Of a stretch of DNA of 15,369 bases, positions 1-9,201 are shown piece by piece. Made by a program: the position numbers and the translations under genes. Origin of the DNA: Alphaproteobacteria bacterium (GTDB lineage Bacteria > Pseudomonadota > Alphaproteobacteria > Rhizobiales > Aestuariivirgaceae); NCBI GenBank assembly GCA_020441605.1, contig JAGRLX010000296.1, positions 1 to 15,369 on the forward strand, written 5' to 3'. How positions within the stretch are numbered: position 1 is the stretch's first letter; each line of letters starts with the position of its first letter. Under the pieces are notes generated by a model. The model was not told where the DNA came from. It saw nothing but the letters and a program-made list of their open reading frames with translations, and did not search any database.

Positions 1-1046
1 TCCACGCCGGCGACGTAGAAGTTCAAGCCGAGAAGCGTGCCGATGTCCGCTTTCTCGCCGTCGGCGAGCCACTGGCTGCCGTCCTGCTTGGTGATCGGGC
101 CGGTGAAGGGATGAAGCTTGCCGGACTTGATCGCCTCGGAGGTGTCAGCCGCCATCTTCGCCACATCTTCCGGCATGTTAGTGAAGGGTGCAATGTTGAC
201 CGTCCCTTCGGCCATTCCGTCCCATGATGCCTCGCTCTTCCAGTTGCCGTTCATGATGTCGCCCACCCGGCGAATATAGTAAGGAGCCCAGTTATCGACG
301 ATCGCGGTCAGTTGGGCCTTCGGGGCGAACTTGATCATGTCGGAGGCCTGGCCGAAGCCCTGCTTGCCCTGTTCCTCGGCAACCTGCAGCGCTGCGGTCG
401 AATCGGTGTGCTGCACGATGATGTCAGCCCCCTGACTGAACAGCACCTTCGCGGCGTCCGCTTCCTTGCCGGGGTCATACCAGGTGTTGGCCCACACGAT
501 TTTCACCTTGAAGTCCGGATTGACCGACTGAGCACCCAGCATGAAGGCGTTTATGCCGGCAATCACCTCCGGGATGGGGAAGGAGACGATATAGCCCGCC
601 GTTCCGGTCTTCGACATCTTGGCTGCGATCTGGCCGATGACATAGCGGCCCTCGTGGAACTTGGCATTGTAGGTGGTCACATTGTCTGCGGTCTTGAAGC
701 CCGTCGCATGCTCGAACTTCACATCCGGGAATTTCTTCGCGACCTTAAGAGTCGGCTCCATGAAACCGAATGACGTGGTGAAGATGATGTTGCAGCCGTC
801 ACGCGCCAAGCGCTCGATAGCGCGCTCCGAGTCAGCTTCCTGCACATTCTCGACATAGACCGCTTCGACCTTGTCGCCGAATTCCTTCCTGACCGCCTCC
901 ACGCCTTGATGATGCTGGTAGGTCCAGCCGAAATCGCCAATGGCGCCGACATAGATCCAGCATGCCTTGGTGGCGGCAGTCGCAGCGGCAGTACTCACAC
1001 CCAGCGCCAGGGCAGCCACTGCGGCCGACAACATGAGCTTCTTCAT
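1..1046 (-). CDS. BMP-family ABC transporter substrate-binding protein (3' end cut by window edge)
   Basis: Periplasmic ligand-binding component of the importer encoded just upstream. The ATG at 1046 has an AGGGAG ribosome site 7-8 bases before it. The first ~25 residues form a Sec signal peptide (MKK, a hydrophobic Ala/Leu stretch, then ATA-A). Cys29 follows Lys-Ala, a poor lipobox, so a soluble periplasmic protein is expected. The mature part begins with WIYVGAIGDFGWTYQHHQG and continues with VENVQEADSERAIERLA and IIFTTSFGFMEP, typical of the BMP/PnrA family (PF02608). 348 codons are visible; the family is usually ~355-360 aa, so only about ten C-terminal residues are missing. Known family ligands are purine nucleosides and related compounds. 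Because the gene closes an operon with xanthine dehydrogenase, I infer a purine base or oxopurine ligand; the sequence alone does not prove it. Confidence 0.93.
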   Translation of the reverse strand, partial: MKKLMLSAAVAALALGVSTAAATAATKACWIYVGAIGDFGWTYQHHQGVEAVRKEFGDKVEAVYVENVQEADSERAIERLARDGCNIIFTTSFGFMEPTLKVAKKFPDVKFEHATGFKTADNVTTYNAKFHEGRYVIGQIAAKMSKTGTAGYIVSFPIPEVIAGINAFMLGAQSVNPDFKVKIVWANTWYDPGKEADAAKVLFSQGADIIVQHTDSTAALQVAEEQGKQGFGQASDMIKFAPKAQLTAIVDNWAPYYIRRVGDIMNGNWKSEASWDGMAEGTVNIAPFTNMPEDVAKMAADTSEAIKSGKLHPFTGPITKQDGSQWLADGEKADIGTLLGLNFYVAGV

Positions 1047-1070
1047 TCAACGTCTCCCTTGTTTTCAATC

Positions 1071-1946
1071 TCAACGATCAGGCACGAAAGGTTGGCCCAG
1101 ACAGGCCGGCGTATTGGCCCGCATCATCATCCGGTTTCCGGATATGATGACCAATGCAACAATAGTCACCAGATAAGGCAGAGAAGACAGGAACTGCGAC
1201 GGAATTCCCCAGGCGAATGTCTGGACCGTAAAGGACAGGATCGAGATGGCACCGAACAGATAGGCACCCGCCAACGTGCGCCAGGGCCGCCACGACGCAA
1301 AGACAACCAGTGCCAGCGCGATCCAGCCCCGCCCGGCGGTCATGTTTTCGACCCACTGCGGCGTATAAACCAATGACAGATATCCGCCGGCGAGGCCCGC
1401 AAGGGCGCCGCCGAACATCACACAGAGGTAGCGCACGCCGATCACATTGTATCCCAGGGCATGAGCCGAGGAATGACTGTTGCCGACGGCTCTGATCACC
1501 AACCCGCTCTTGGTCTTGAACAGAAACCATGACACAGCCGCGGTCAGGGCTACGGCCACCAGGATCAGCGGATCGAAGCCACCGATGTTCGGCACTTTCA
1601 CACCCGGTTGGCCCACGAAGCTCTCGCCGATCTGGCCCGACAACCCAATGCCGAGAAGTGTCAGGGCCAGTCCCGTGGCGACCTGGTTCGAGACCAGCGT
1701 GAGCGTGAGAAAGCCGAAAAGCAATGACATCATAATACCGGCCAGAATGGCCGCCAGCAGGCCAAGCCATGGCGAGCCGGTATAGAGGGCGGCGCCGAAG
1801 CCGCAGACGGCGCCCATCACCATCATGCCCTCGACACCGAGATTGAGGACGCCGGACCGTTCCACCACGGCCTCGCCCAATGCCGCGAACAGCAGCGGCG
1901 TTGCAGCGGTCATGATCGTGAGGGAGACTGCGATGATCATGTCCAT
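1071..1946 (-). CDS. ABC transporter permease, second subunit (BPD_transp_2 / NupQ-like)
   Basis: Inner-membrane channel subunit of the BMP-type importer, 291 aa. It is strongly hydrophobic, with about eight to nine predicted membrane spans. The family landmark LNLGVEGMM lies near residues 34-42 after the first span, as in the smaller permease of nucleoside importers of this class. I chose the ATG at 1946 (MDMIIAV): it lies 4 bp after the stop of the preceding permease, and a GGAG overlapping that stop region serves as ribosome site. A longer in-frame start at 1985 would add 13 charged residues and overlap the upstream gene by 35 bp, which is less likely. The stop at 1071 is 24 bp before the binding-protein gene, so the two are co-transcribed. 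Confidence 0.92.
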   Translation of the reverse strand: MDMIIAVSLTIMTAATPLLFAALGEAVVERSGVLNLGVEGMMVMGAVCGFGAALYTGSPWLGLLAAILAGIMMSLLFGFLTLTLVSNQVATGLALTLLGIGLSGQIGESFVGQPGVKVPNIGGFDPLILVAVALTAAVSWFLFKTKSGLVIRAVGNSHSSAHALGYNVIGVRYLCVMFGGALAGLAGGYLSLVYTPQWVENMTAGRGWIALALVVFASWRPWRTLAGAYLFGAISILSFTVQTFAWGIPSQFLSSLPYLVTIVALVIISGNRMMMRANTPACLGQPFVPDR

Positions 1947-1950
1947 GGCG

Positions 1951-3030
1951 CTACTCCGCCGCCTGGGCGATGCGTGACCCGCCAAACTCCAGGCGCATGC
2001 GATACAGGATCAGGGTGTCGCAGGCGAGAATGAAGAACAGCAGGATGCCCTGAAACACCTTGGCGATCTTGTCCGAAACGCCAAGCGCCACCTGTGCGCT
2101 CTCACCACCAATGAAGCTCAAGGCCAACAGGAGGCCGGCAATGATCACACCGACAGGGTTGAGGCGCCCGAGGAAGGCGACGATGATGGCCACGAATCCG
2201 TAGTTCGGCGAATAGGGCGTCTGCAATTGTCCCGACACGCCCATCACGTCAGAGGCCCCCGCAAGGCCCGCGAGCGCTCCCGAAAGCAAAAAGCAGAACA
2301 GCAGCGCCCGGCTCTTCGAAAAGCCCGCGAAGCTTCCGGCCCGTGGGGCGGAGCCAAGGACGCGAAGTTCAAAACCCTTCAGCATCCTCCACATCATGAC
2401 AGCCAGCGCCAGCGCGGCAACGACCGCAAACAGGGCTCCGAGATGAATATCCCCCCATCTCGGCAGGACCTGCCAACCGTCGAAATTCACGGTCTTTGGG
2501 AAATTGAAACCGTGCGGATCCCGCCAGGGACCACGCACTAGCCAGTCGAAGAGGAACTGGGCCACGTAAACCAACATCAGCGACGACAGTATCTCGTTGG
2601 CATTGAACCTGACTTTCAAGACGGCCGGTATCGCGGCCCATGCCATGCCTGCCAGCATGCCCAGCGCCAGCATCACGACCATCACGTCGGGAGACTGCCA
2701 GGCGGGAAAATAGACGGGGATCATGCCAGCGAACAACGCACCCAGAATAAACTGGCCCTCGGCACCGATGTTCCAGACATTGGCCGTGTAGCAGACAGAC
2801 AATCCAACACCAATCAGCACGAGCGGCGTTGCCTTGACGATCAGCTGTTCGCGCGCCCAATCCTGGGTCAGGGGTTCGACAAAATAGACGTACAACGCCT
2901 CCAGAGGATCAAGTCCACGCAAGGCGAAGATCAGCCCCCCGGCGATGACCGTCAGGGCGAATGCAATGATCGGTGACAAGATGGCCATGCGCACCGAATG
3001 CTCGGCCCGCTTTTCAAGCACCAGCCGCAT
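1951..3030 (-). CDS. ABC transporter permease, first subunit (BPD_transp_2 / NupP-like)
   Basis: Larger membrane subunit of the importer, 359 aa. A short cytoplasmic N-terminus is followed by a first span at about residues 15-38. The landmark NVWNIGAEGQF lies at about residues 84-94, diagnostic for the larger permease that pairs with a LGVEGMM-type partner in BMP-dependent systems. Several further spans follow, with a Gly/Ala-rich segment (LLSGALAGLAGASDVMG) common in this family. The ATG at 3030 is fixed by a perfect AAGGAGG six bases upstream, although it overlaps the end of the ATPase gene by 17 bp. The protein should form a heterodimeric channel with the permease encoded at 1071-1946. Confidence 0.93.
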   Translation of the reverse strand: MRLVLEKRAEHSVRMAILSPIIAFALTVIAGGLIFALRGLDPLEALYVYFVEPLTQDWAREQLIVKATPLVLIGVGLSVCYTANVWNIGAEGQFILGALFAGMIPVYFPAWQSPDVMVVMLALGMLAGMAWAAIPAVLKVRFNANEILSSLMLVYVAQFLFDWLVRGPWRDPHGFNFPKTVNFDGWQVLPRWGDIHLGALFAVVAALALAVMMWRMLKGFELRVLGSAPRAGSFAGFSKSRALLFCFLLSGALAGLAGASDVMGVSGQLQTPYSPNYGFVAIIVAFLGRLNPVGVIIAGLLLALSFIGGESAQVALGVSDKIAKVFQGILLFFILACDTLILYRMRLEFGGSRIAQAAE

Positions 3031-4561
3031 GACGGGCCTCCTTCACTTCATGGGCGCCCGCCATCAGAAGGCCGATCTTCTCGGCCGACAACTCTTCGGC
3101 AGGATAGGCCTCGGACAATTGTCCGCGCGAGATGACGGCGATCCGGTCCGCGATCTCGAAGATCTCGTCAAGGTCCTGGCTGATCACCTCCACGGCCGAG
3201 CCGCTGCGCGACAGGTCGACGATGGCTTGGCGGATGGTCGCGGCAGCGCCTGCGTCGACACCCCAGGTCGGCTGGTTCACCACCAGAATTCCAGGCCTGC
3301 GGTCAAGCTCGCGGCCGATGACAAATTTCTGCAAGTTGCCGCCCGACAGCGCGCGCGCTTCGGGATCGGGCTTGCCCTTGCGCACATCAAATGCCTTGAT
3401 CACCCGCTCACTGATGCCGGCCGCGCCAGTCTTGCGAACAAGCCCGGAGGAGACAAGATCGCCGTCCGAGGCATGCCGGGTCAGGATGACGTTCTCCGAG
3501 AGACTGAACGCCGGGACGGCGCCATGGCCCAATCTTTCTTCCGGCACGAAGGCTGCCCCGGCCCGGCGGCGGGCATTTACCCCATGGCGGCCCATGGGCT
3601 TCCCGTCGATCGCGATCATGGCATCACGTGCCAGCGTTCTCTCGCCCGACAACGCATCGAAAAGCTCGGATTGGCCATTGCCGGCGACGCCAGCGATGCC
3701 AACGACTTCACCGGCCTTCACCTCAAGCGAAATGTGCTTCAGTTCTACCGCGAAAGGGCCGTCTGGCTCGAGACTCATCTGGTCGAGTCGCAAGCGTACG
3801 GTCCCCCGATCCGATTTGCGGTTGCTCCGCACCACGTGAATGTCGCCGCCCACCATGAGCTTGGCAAGACTGGCGGCGGTTTCCTTGGTGGGATCGACAT
3901 TGGCAACCACCCTGCCGTGGCGGAGGATGGTGGCGTTGTGGCAGAGATGCTTGACCTCCTCGAGCCGGTGGCTGATGTAAATCACTGCACAGCCTTCCCG
4001 CGCGAGGCGTCCCAGAGTGAGGAACAATTGGTCGGCCTCCTGTGGCGTCAGGACGGCGGTAGGTTCATCCATGATCAGCAGCCTTGGCTCCTGCAGCAGG
4101 CAGCGTACGATTTCGATTCTCTGGCGTTCGCCCACCGAGAGGTCAGCGACAGTGGCGGAGGGCTCCAACGGCAAGCCATAGTCCTTCGACACTCGTGCGA
4201 TTTTCTCGGAAAGGGCAGCCAGATCGAAATCGCCGGGCATGGCCAGGGCGACATTCTCGGCGACCGTCAAGGCCTCGAACAGCGAGAAATGCTGGAACAC
4301 CATGCCTATGCCCAGCTTGCGGGCGGCAGCAGGATTGGCGATGACGGCTTTTCGGCCCATCCAGCGGAATTCGCCCGAAGTGGGCTGAAGCGCGCCGTAG
4401 ATCATTTTGACCAGCGTCGACTTTCCGGCCCCATTCTCGCCCAGAAAGGCGTGGATCTCGCCAGGCTTAACACGGAGCGTCACATCGTCATTGGCCCGGA
4501 GGGTTCCGAAGGTCTTCACGATATTCAACGCTTCCAGCAGGTACTCGGGCTCGGTGCTCAC
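3014..4561 (-). CDS. ABC transporter ATP-binding protein with two nucleotide-binding domains (NupO-like)
   Basis: Energising subunit of the purine-type importer, 515 aa, two ABC domains in tandem as in ribose/nucleoside importers. Domain 1: Walker A GENGAGKST (41-49), Q-loop Gln90, signature LSVGERQ (141-147), Walker B LLIMDEP (161-167), switch His198. Domain 2 is degenerate: the Walker A-like GVAGNGQSE (291-299) has Gln for Lys, the signature LSGGNLQ (406-412) is intact, the Walker B region LVVNQP has Asn-Gln for Asp-Glu, and the switch His is Gln462. Only site 1 should hydrolyse ATP, which is normal for this family. The start is GTG at 4561, with GGAGG seven bases upstream; its GTGA overlaps the TGA stop of xdhC, implying translational coupling. 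Substrate is inferred from the operon. Confidence 0.95.
   Translation of the reverse strand: MSTEPEYLLEALNIVKTFGTLRANDDVTLRVKPGEIHAFLGENGAGKSTLVKMIYGALQPTSGEFRWMGRKAVIANPAAARKLGIGMVFQHFSLFEALTVAENVALAMPGDFDLAALSEKIARVSKDYGLPLEPSATVADLSVGERQRIEIVRCLLQEPRLLIMDEPTAVLTPQEADQLFLTLGRLAREGCAVIYISHRLEEVKHLCHNATILRHGRVVANVDPTKETAASLAKLMVGGDIHVVRSNRKSDRGTVRLRLDQMSLEPDGPFAVELKHISLEVKAGEVVGIAGVAGNGQSELFDALSGERTLARDAMIAIDGKPMGRHGVNARRRAGAAFVPEERLGHGAVPAFSLSENVILTRHASDGDLVSSGLVRKTGAAGISERVIKAFDVRKGKPDPEARALSGGNLQKFVIGRELDRRPGILVVNQPTWGVDAGAAATIRQAIVDLSRSGSAVEVISQDLDEIFEIADRIAVISRGQLSEAYPAEELSAEKIGLLMAGAHEVKEARHAAGA
3037..3043 (-). promoter_or_regulatory. Strong ribosome binding site for the first permease
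   Basis: AAGGAGG on the minus strand, six bases before the ATG at 3030 and lying inside the last codons of the ATPase gene. It fixes the permease start despite the 17-bp gene overlap and suggests strong independent initiation inside the operon. Confidence 0.8.
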
Positions 4562-5412
4562 GCGCGCCTCCTGGTTTCTGAAGCGGTATCCGTAGCCCGC
4601 CCCTCTGTGAGGGCCTCATGCAGGATGCCAATCTGCGCGGCGGCCGCAAGCGCGATCATCTGTGGCTCCTTGGAGCGGATGCCGGGCACCCCGATCGGAC
4701 AGATCAGGGCGGACATTCTCTCTTCCGGTATGCCGGCGGCCTGCAGACGCCTTTCAAAGCGTGCCCGCTTGGTGACGCTGCCGATGAGCCCCACATGGGC
4801 AATGCCCTGCTCACGCAATGCCGCATCGGCAATCGCCAGATCGAGGGCATGGCTATGCGTCATGACGAAGGCAAGACTGCCGGCGGACGCTCCCAAGAGC
4901 ACAGACGGTGGATTGTCTGCCGCCACCGCCGTTACTTTCGACGGCATGACCGTCGGGAAGGCCGATGGCCGGGGGTCTACCCAGACAATCTCGAAAGGCA
5001 AGGGCGCAAGGGCAAGGACAAGCGACCGGCCGACATGGCCCGCGCCGAAGAGAAACACCTTGCGGAGTTCCTCGCGATGGTCGGCGGCACGGGCTTTGAT
5101 CCTGTCAACGGAAGACTTGTCGAAGACCTCGGTCAGAAGCTCGACATGGCCGCCGCAGCATTGTCCAAGTTCGGGCCCCAACGCATGGCTTGAACGCTTC
5201 GACGAGGCACAGCCGTTCAGCATCGCCTGGGCTGCGGCGATCGCTCGCCATTCCAGCGCTCCACCCCCAATCGTGCCATGATAGCCCTCCGGCGTCACCA
5301 CCAACTGGGCTCCCGCATCCCGTGGCGCGGAGCCCCTCGTGGCCACAACCGTGACCAGCGCGCAGGTCTGGTGCCGATCCAATGCGTCCAGGATGCGCAC
5401 CCATATGGTCAT
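4558..5412 (-). CDS. xdhC: Xanthine dehydrogenase accessory protein XdhC
   Basis: Cytoplasmic maturation factor that binds the molybdenum cofactor, supports its sulfuration and inserts it into the XdhB subunit (role known for Rhodobacter XdhC). 284 aa, close to family length. N-terminal XdhC/CoxI domain: RGSAPR (26-31), GTIGGGALE (46-54), LGPELGQCCGGHVEL (78-92) with the Cys85-Cys86 pair. C-terminal Rossmann-type domain: VFLFGAGHVGRSLV (119-132), VWVDPRPSAFP (143-153), THSHALDL (185-192), GLIGSVTKRARFERRL (208-223) and CPIGVPGIRSKEP (238-250). The ATG at 5412 overlaps the TGA of xdhB (ATGA), and its own stop overlaps the ATPase start. These couplings place cofactor insertion and substrate import on one message. 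Confidence 0.96.
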   Translation of the reverse strand: MTIWVRILDALDRHQTCALVTVVATRGSAPRDAGAQLVVTPEGYHGTIGGGALEWRAIAAAQAMLNGCASSKRSSHALGPELGQCCGGHVELLTEVFDKSSVDRIKARAADHREELRKVFLFGAGHVGRSLVLALAPLPFEIVWVDPRPSAFPTVMPSKVTAVAADNPPSVLLGASAGSLAFVMTHSHALDLAIADAALREQGIAHVGLIGSVTKRARFERRLQAAGIPEERMSALICPIGVPGIRSKEPQMIALAAAAQIGILHEALTEGRATDTASETRRRA

Positions 5413-7721
5413 GATCTCATGCCCTTCACGGCGCGCAATATGGCTTCAGGCGTTGCAGGTGCGTCAAGCGCGGGAATCCGGGTCCGGCCGAGGCTAGCGA
5501 CAGCATCGAGAATCGCCGTCCACACGGAGATCCCGAGCATCAGGGGCGGTTCGCCGACCGCCTTGGAGCGATAGATCGTGTCCTCCTTGTTGCCCCGGGA
5601 TTCATACAAATTCACGCGAAAGTCGGCAGGTGTGTCCGAAGCGCAAGGGATTTTGTAGGTGGAGGGCGCATGGGTACGCAAACGGCCCATTTCGTCGAAA
5701 ACCAACTCTTCCATGGTCAACCAACCCATGCCCTGGATGAATCCGCCCTCGATCTGCCCAATATCGAGTGCCGGATTGAGCGAGTGGCCGACATCGTGAA
5801 TGATATCGGCGCGGTCGACCCGCATTTCGCCCGTCAGGCAATCGATGGTCACCTCCGAACACGCCGCGCCATAGGCGAAATAGTAGAATGGACGCCCAAC
5901 GCCCCTGGCGCGGTCCCAGGCAACTTTCGGCGTGGCGTAGAAACCGGTCGCCGACAGTGACACACGCGCCTGATGGGCGGCCCTCGCCAGCTCACCAAAA
6001 CTCATGCTCCGCTGTTCCGAAGTTACTCTGCCATTCTCGAAGCGAATGCCGGTTTTCGGAACACCCCACAGTTCTGCTGCAACGTCCGTCAACCGGGCAC
6101 GAATGGTGCCGGCCGCCTGCTTCGCAGCCATGCCGTTCATATCCGCGCCCGACGACGCGGCTGTGGCAGACGTGTTCGGCACCTTGCCGGTTGTCGTTGC
6201 GGTGATCCTGACCCAATCAATTCCTATGCCGAATTCCTCGGCCACGACCTGCGCTACCTTGGTATAGAGCCCCTGGCCCATCTCGGTTCCGCCATGACTG
6301 AGCTGGACCGAGCCATCGGTGTAGACATGGACAAGAGCGCCCGCCTGATTGAGGTGGGTCAGCGTGAAGGAAATCCCGAACTTGACCGGCGTGAGCGACA
6401 GGCCCTTCCTGAGAAAGGAACTCCCGGCATTGAATTCGGCAATGGCGCGACGCCTTGCCCGGTAGTCGGCGCTCACTTCGAGTTGCTCGATGACCTCCAG
6501 GGCGATGTTGCCCTCGACCTTCATTCCATAGGGCGTAACATCGCGGCCCTCGCCATAGAGATTGGCCTTGCGCACATCGAGCGCATCCTGCCCCGTCTTG
6601 ATGGCGATCACTTCCATCAGTCGCTCTGCAAACAGCATGCCCTGCGGGCCACCGAAGCCCCGGAAGGCCGTATTCGAAACCGTATGAGTCTTCAGGCGCC
6701 GCGTGGCGATCCTCAAGGCGGGGAAATAATAGGCATTGTCGGCATGGAACATCGTGCGATCGCAGATGGGGTTGCTGAGATCGGCCGAATGTCCACAACG
6801 GGCCAGAAAATTCACGTCGACCGCGGTCAGCCTGCCGGCCCCATCGCTGCTTGCTTGGTAGTCGACCCGGAAATCGTGCCGCTTGCCGGTCATGATCATG
6901 TCGTCATCACGATCAAGCCGGCACTTCACCGGCCGTGCCGTGATCTGTGCGGCAAGTGCGGCGAGGCAGGCCCATTGCGATGCCTGACTTTCCTTCCCAC
7001 CAAAACCGCCACCCATGCGACGGCATTCACAGGTCACTCTGGCATCGGGTACACCAAGCATGCGGGCCACCAGATGCTGTACCTCGGTCGGATGCTGCGT
7101 CGAGGCACACACTGTCATGCCACCGTGTTCTTCGGGTACAGCAAGACTGACCTGACCTTCCAGATAGAAGTGTTCCTGGCCGCCGATCCTGAATGTCTCG
7201 CCAAAGGAGAGTGCAGCCGAAGCCAGCGCCTCTGCCACATCGCCACGCGCGAAGGCATAGGGCTCGCCCACGTCTTCTGTCGCCATCGCTACGGCGTCGT
7301 CCACGGTGACTGCCGGACGCTCTGGAGCAACTTCGATCCTGGCCAATCGGACCGCCCTTCGCGCCGCCTCCCGCGTCTCGGCCACCACGGCGAAGACGAC
7401 TTGCCCGTGGAACTCAATCTTGCCGTCCGCGAGGATCGGATCGCCACCCACGGAGGGACTGCAATCATTCACGCCACGAATATCGCGTGCGGTCAGGACG
7501 GCGACGACTTCTGGCGCATTTTGCACCTTCTTCAGGTCAAGCTCGGTGATGGTACCCCGCGTGACCTCCCTCGCGTAGCCTGGATAGACGTGCAGCAGGC
7601 CTTCCGGCTCGCGCATGTCGTCGATATAGATGGCGGTACCCTGAACGTGAAGTTCGGAACTGTCGTGGGCCAGACTCCGACCAACGGTCTGTGGTGCAAC
7701 CCGTTTCAGAGCATCGACCAT
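5409..7721 (-). CDS. xdhB: Xanthine dehydrogenase molybdopterin-binding subunit
   Basis: Catalytic large subunit of cytoplasmic xanthine dehydrogenase, which oxidises hypoxanthine to xanthine to urate at a Mo centre and passes electrons to XdhA. 770 aa, close to the Rhodobacter XdhB length. Visible motifs: CECRRMGGGFGGKES (231-245), TAFRGFGGPQGM (351-362), HGGTEMGQGLYTK (476-488), TYKIP (688-692) and AVGEPPL (721-727). Glu724 in GEPP matches the catalytic Glu of the family. Glu244 and Arg354 occupy the positions of bovine Glu802 and Arg880, which recognise the purine, so xanthine-type substrate use is favoured over aldehyde oxidase or CO dehydrogenase activity. The ATG at 7721 lies one base after the xdhA stop. 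No frameshift is seen. Confidence 0.97.
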   Translation of the reverse strand: MVDALKRVAPQTVGRSLAHDSSELHVQGTAIYIDDMREPEGLLHVYPGYAREVTRGTITELDLKKVQNAPEVVAVLTARDIRGVNDCSPSVGGDPILADGKIEFHGQVVFAVVAETREAARRAVRLARIEVAPERPAVTVDDAVAMATEDVGEPYAFARGDVAEALASAALSFGETFRIGGQEHFYLEGQVSLAVPEEHGGMTVCASTQHPTEVQHLVARMLGVPDARVTCECRRMGGGFGGKESQASQWACLAALAAQITARPVKCRLDRDDDMIMTGKRHDFRVDYQASSDGAGRLTAVDVNFLARCGHSADLSNPICDRTMFHADNAYYFPALRIATRRLKTHTVSNTAFRGFGGPQGMLFAERLMEVIAIKTGQDALDVRKANLYGEGRDVTPYGMKVEGNIALEVIEQLEVSADYRARRRAIAEFNAGSSFLRKGLSLTPVKFGISFTLTHLNQAGALVHVYTDGSVQLSHGGTEMGQGLYTKVAQVVAEEFGIGIDWVRITATTTGKVPNTSATAASSGADMNGMAAKQAAGTIRARLTDVAAELWGVPKTGIRFENGRVTSEQRSMSFGELARAAHQARVSLSATGFYATPKVAWDRARGVGRPFYYFAYGAACSEVTIDCLTGEMRVDRADIIHDVGHSLNPALDIGQIEGGFIQGMGWLTMEELVFDEMGRLRTHAPSTYKIPCASDTPADFRVNLYESRGNKEDTIYRSKAVGEPPLMLGISVWTAILDAVASLGRTRIPALDAPATPEAILRAVKGMRS

Positions 7722-7722
7722 A

Positions 7723-9198
7723 TCAGGCGCGCTCCCGGCGAAAGCCTGTCAGGCGTGTCACACTGGTGGGCATACCGGCAATTTCCGTCAGGGCCTTCCG
7801 CAACAATCCCTGGGCAACTTCGGTACGATAGCCGGCGGTTGCCCGCATGTCTGAAATCGGCTGAAAATCGTCAGCCAGCGCGGCGGTGGCACCGTCCCAA
7901 GCCGCTGTATCGTCAAGCGACAATCCAGCCACGGCCAGCTCAGCTCCGGCAGCCCGCCTCGGGGTGGCGGCCATTCCACCAAAGGCGATGCGCGCCGCGG
8001 CCACGCGCCGGCCCTCCAGCGTGAAGCGGAATGCCGCCATGACCGCGGAAATATCCTGATCGAACCGCTTCGATATCTTGTAGCTCCGGAACACCTGATT
8101 GGCCGAAAGCCTGGGAATGTCGATGCGCCAGAGGATTTCCCCGGGTTGGCGATCCTGCTTGCCGTAGGCAACAAAGTAATCTTCCAGCGGGAGATCCCGC
8201 GACCCGTCTCCGCTGCGCATCTGCAACCGCGCACCGAGGGCGATCAGCATTGGCGGCATATCCCCTATCGGCGAGCCATTCGCAATATTGCCGCCGATGG
8301 TGCCAGAGGCCCGTACCTGCGCCGACCCGATGCGGCGCAGGACCTCGGCCACATCAGCGTCTAGCCGGCCGAGACAGGATTCGGCCTCGGCATAGGTCAC
8401 CGCCGCACCCAGAGATAGCAGGTCGGGTCCCTCCTCGATCTGGTGCAGGTCGGCGACGCCACCGGTCATGATGATCTTTGGGAGAGACTTCATCTGCTTG
8501 GTGACCCAGAGGCCGATGTCGGTGGCGCCCGCCACAAGGATCGCGTCGGGATGCCGGGCCGCCAGCCGGGTCAGGGTCTCGGGCTTGCCGGGGCGGGCCA
8601 CGAAATTGTCCGCGGTTCCGCAGAAGAGATCGGAGCCATCGTCCAGGCGAGCGAGAATCGCCATCGACTCGGCTCGGCGCTCCGCCCATCGATCGACGGC
8701 CACACCGCTGCAGGCACTTGCAGCTGCATCCAGGATGGGCCGGTAGCCGGTGCAGCGGCACAGATTGCCGGCGATGCGGTCTTCCAGTTCGCGACGGGTC
8801 GGCGCATGACCGCCATGATAGAGCGTGAACAGAGACATGACGAAACCGGGCGTACAGAATCCACATTGCGAGGCATGGTGTTCGACCAGAGCCTGCTGCA
8901 CGGGATGAAGAGTGCCGTCACTGGCAAGGTCGTCGACCGTCACAAGCTCCTTGCCATCGAGATGGGCGAGAAACAGAATGCAGGCGTTGACCGGTTCAAC
9001 CAAAAGTTTGCCACCGCGGAGTGTCCCAAGGGCCACGGTACATGCTCCGCAATCGCCTTCGTTGCAGCCTTCCTTCGTGCCACGCGATCGTTCTTCGAGG
9101 CGCAGGTAGTCGAGCACGGTCCGCGTCGGAGGACACGACGGACCAAGCTCGACCACCTGGCCACGGCGAAGAAATCGGATGTGGGACCGCACTTTCAC
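7723..9198 (-). CDS. xdhA: Xanthine dehydrogenase small subunit (2Fe-2S / FAD)
   Basis: Electron-transfer subunit: two [2Fe-2S] clusters and FAD carry electrons from the Mo site of XdhB to NAD+. 491 aa. Plant-type ferredoxin domain with Cys45, Cys50, Cys53 (GCNEGDCGAC) and Cys73. Second cluster domain with QCGFC (Cys112, Cys115) and LCRCTGY (Cys147, Cys149). All eight ligands are present. The FAD-binding domain follows from about residue 190, with LVAGATDIG and GTIGGNIANGSPIGDMPP. The C-terminal CO-dehydrogenase flavoprotein-like domain completes the chain. The start is GTG at 9198 with GGAG seven bases upstream; a second GTG two codons later is possible. It lies 3 bp after uraH and 1 bp before xdhB. 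Confidence 0.97.
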   Translation of the reverse strand: MKVRSHIRFLRRGQVVELGPSCPPTRTVLDYLRLEERSRGTKEGCNEGDCGACTVALGTLRGGKLLVEPVNACILFLAHLDGKELVTVDDLASDGTLHPVQQALVEHHASQCGFCTPGFVMSLFTLYHGGHAPTRRELEDRIAGNLCRCTGYRPILDAAASACSGVAVDRWAERRAESMAILARLDDGSDLFCGTADNFVARPGKPETLTRLAARHPDAILVAGATDIGLWVTKQMKSLPKIIMTGGVADLHQIEEGPDLLSLGAAVTYAEAESCLGRLDADVAEVLRRIGSAQVRASGTIGGNIANGSPIGDMPPMLIALGARLQMRSGDGSRDLPLEDYFVAYGKQDRQPGEILWRIDIPRLSANQVFRSYKISKRFDQDISAVMAAFRFTLEGRRVAAARIAFGGMAATPRRAAGAELAVAGLSLDDTAAWDGATAALADDFQPISDMRATAGYRTEVAQGLLRKALTEIAGMPTSVTRLTGFRRERA

Positions 9199-9201
9199 GT
9201 G

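Noticed and set aside
1947..1985. N-terminal extension of the second permease from an ATG at 1985
   Set aside because: It would overlap the preceding gene by 35 bp and add a charged tail; the ATG at 1946 has a better site and gives the normal N-terminus.
3014..4561. Second ATPase domain as a damaged gene
   Set aside because: Loss of the Walker residues in domain 2 is usual for this double-domain importer family, and the frame is intact.
2945..5281. A 778-codon open frame on the plus strand
   Set aside because: It lies antisense to the ABC ATPase and xdhC genes, whose motifs are unmistakable. The translation shows no domain; long antisense frames are common in GC-rich DNA.
5973..8024. A 683-codon open frame on the plus strand
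   Set aside because: It is antisense to xdhB and the end of xdhA, with no recognisable motif; a codon-bias shadow.
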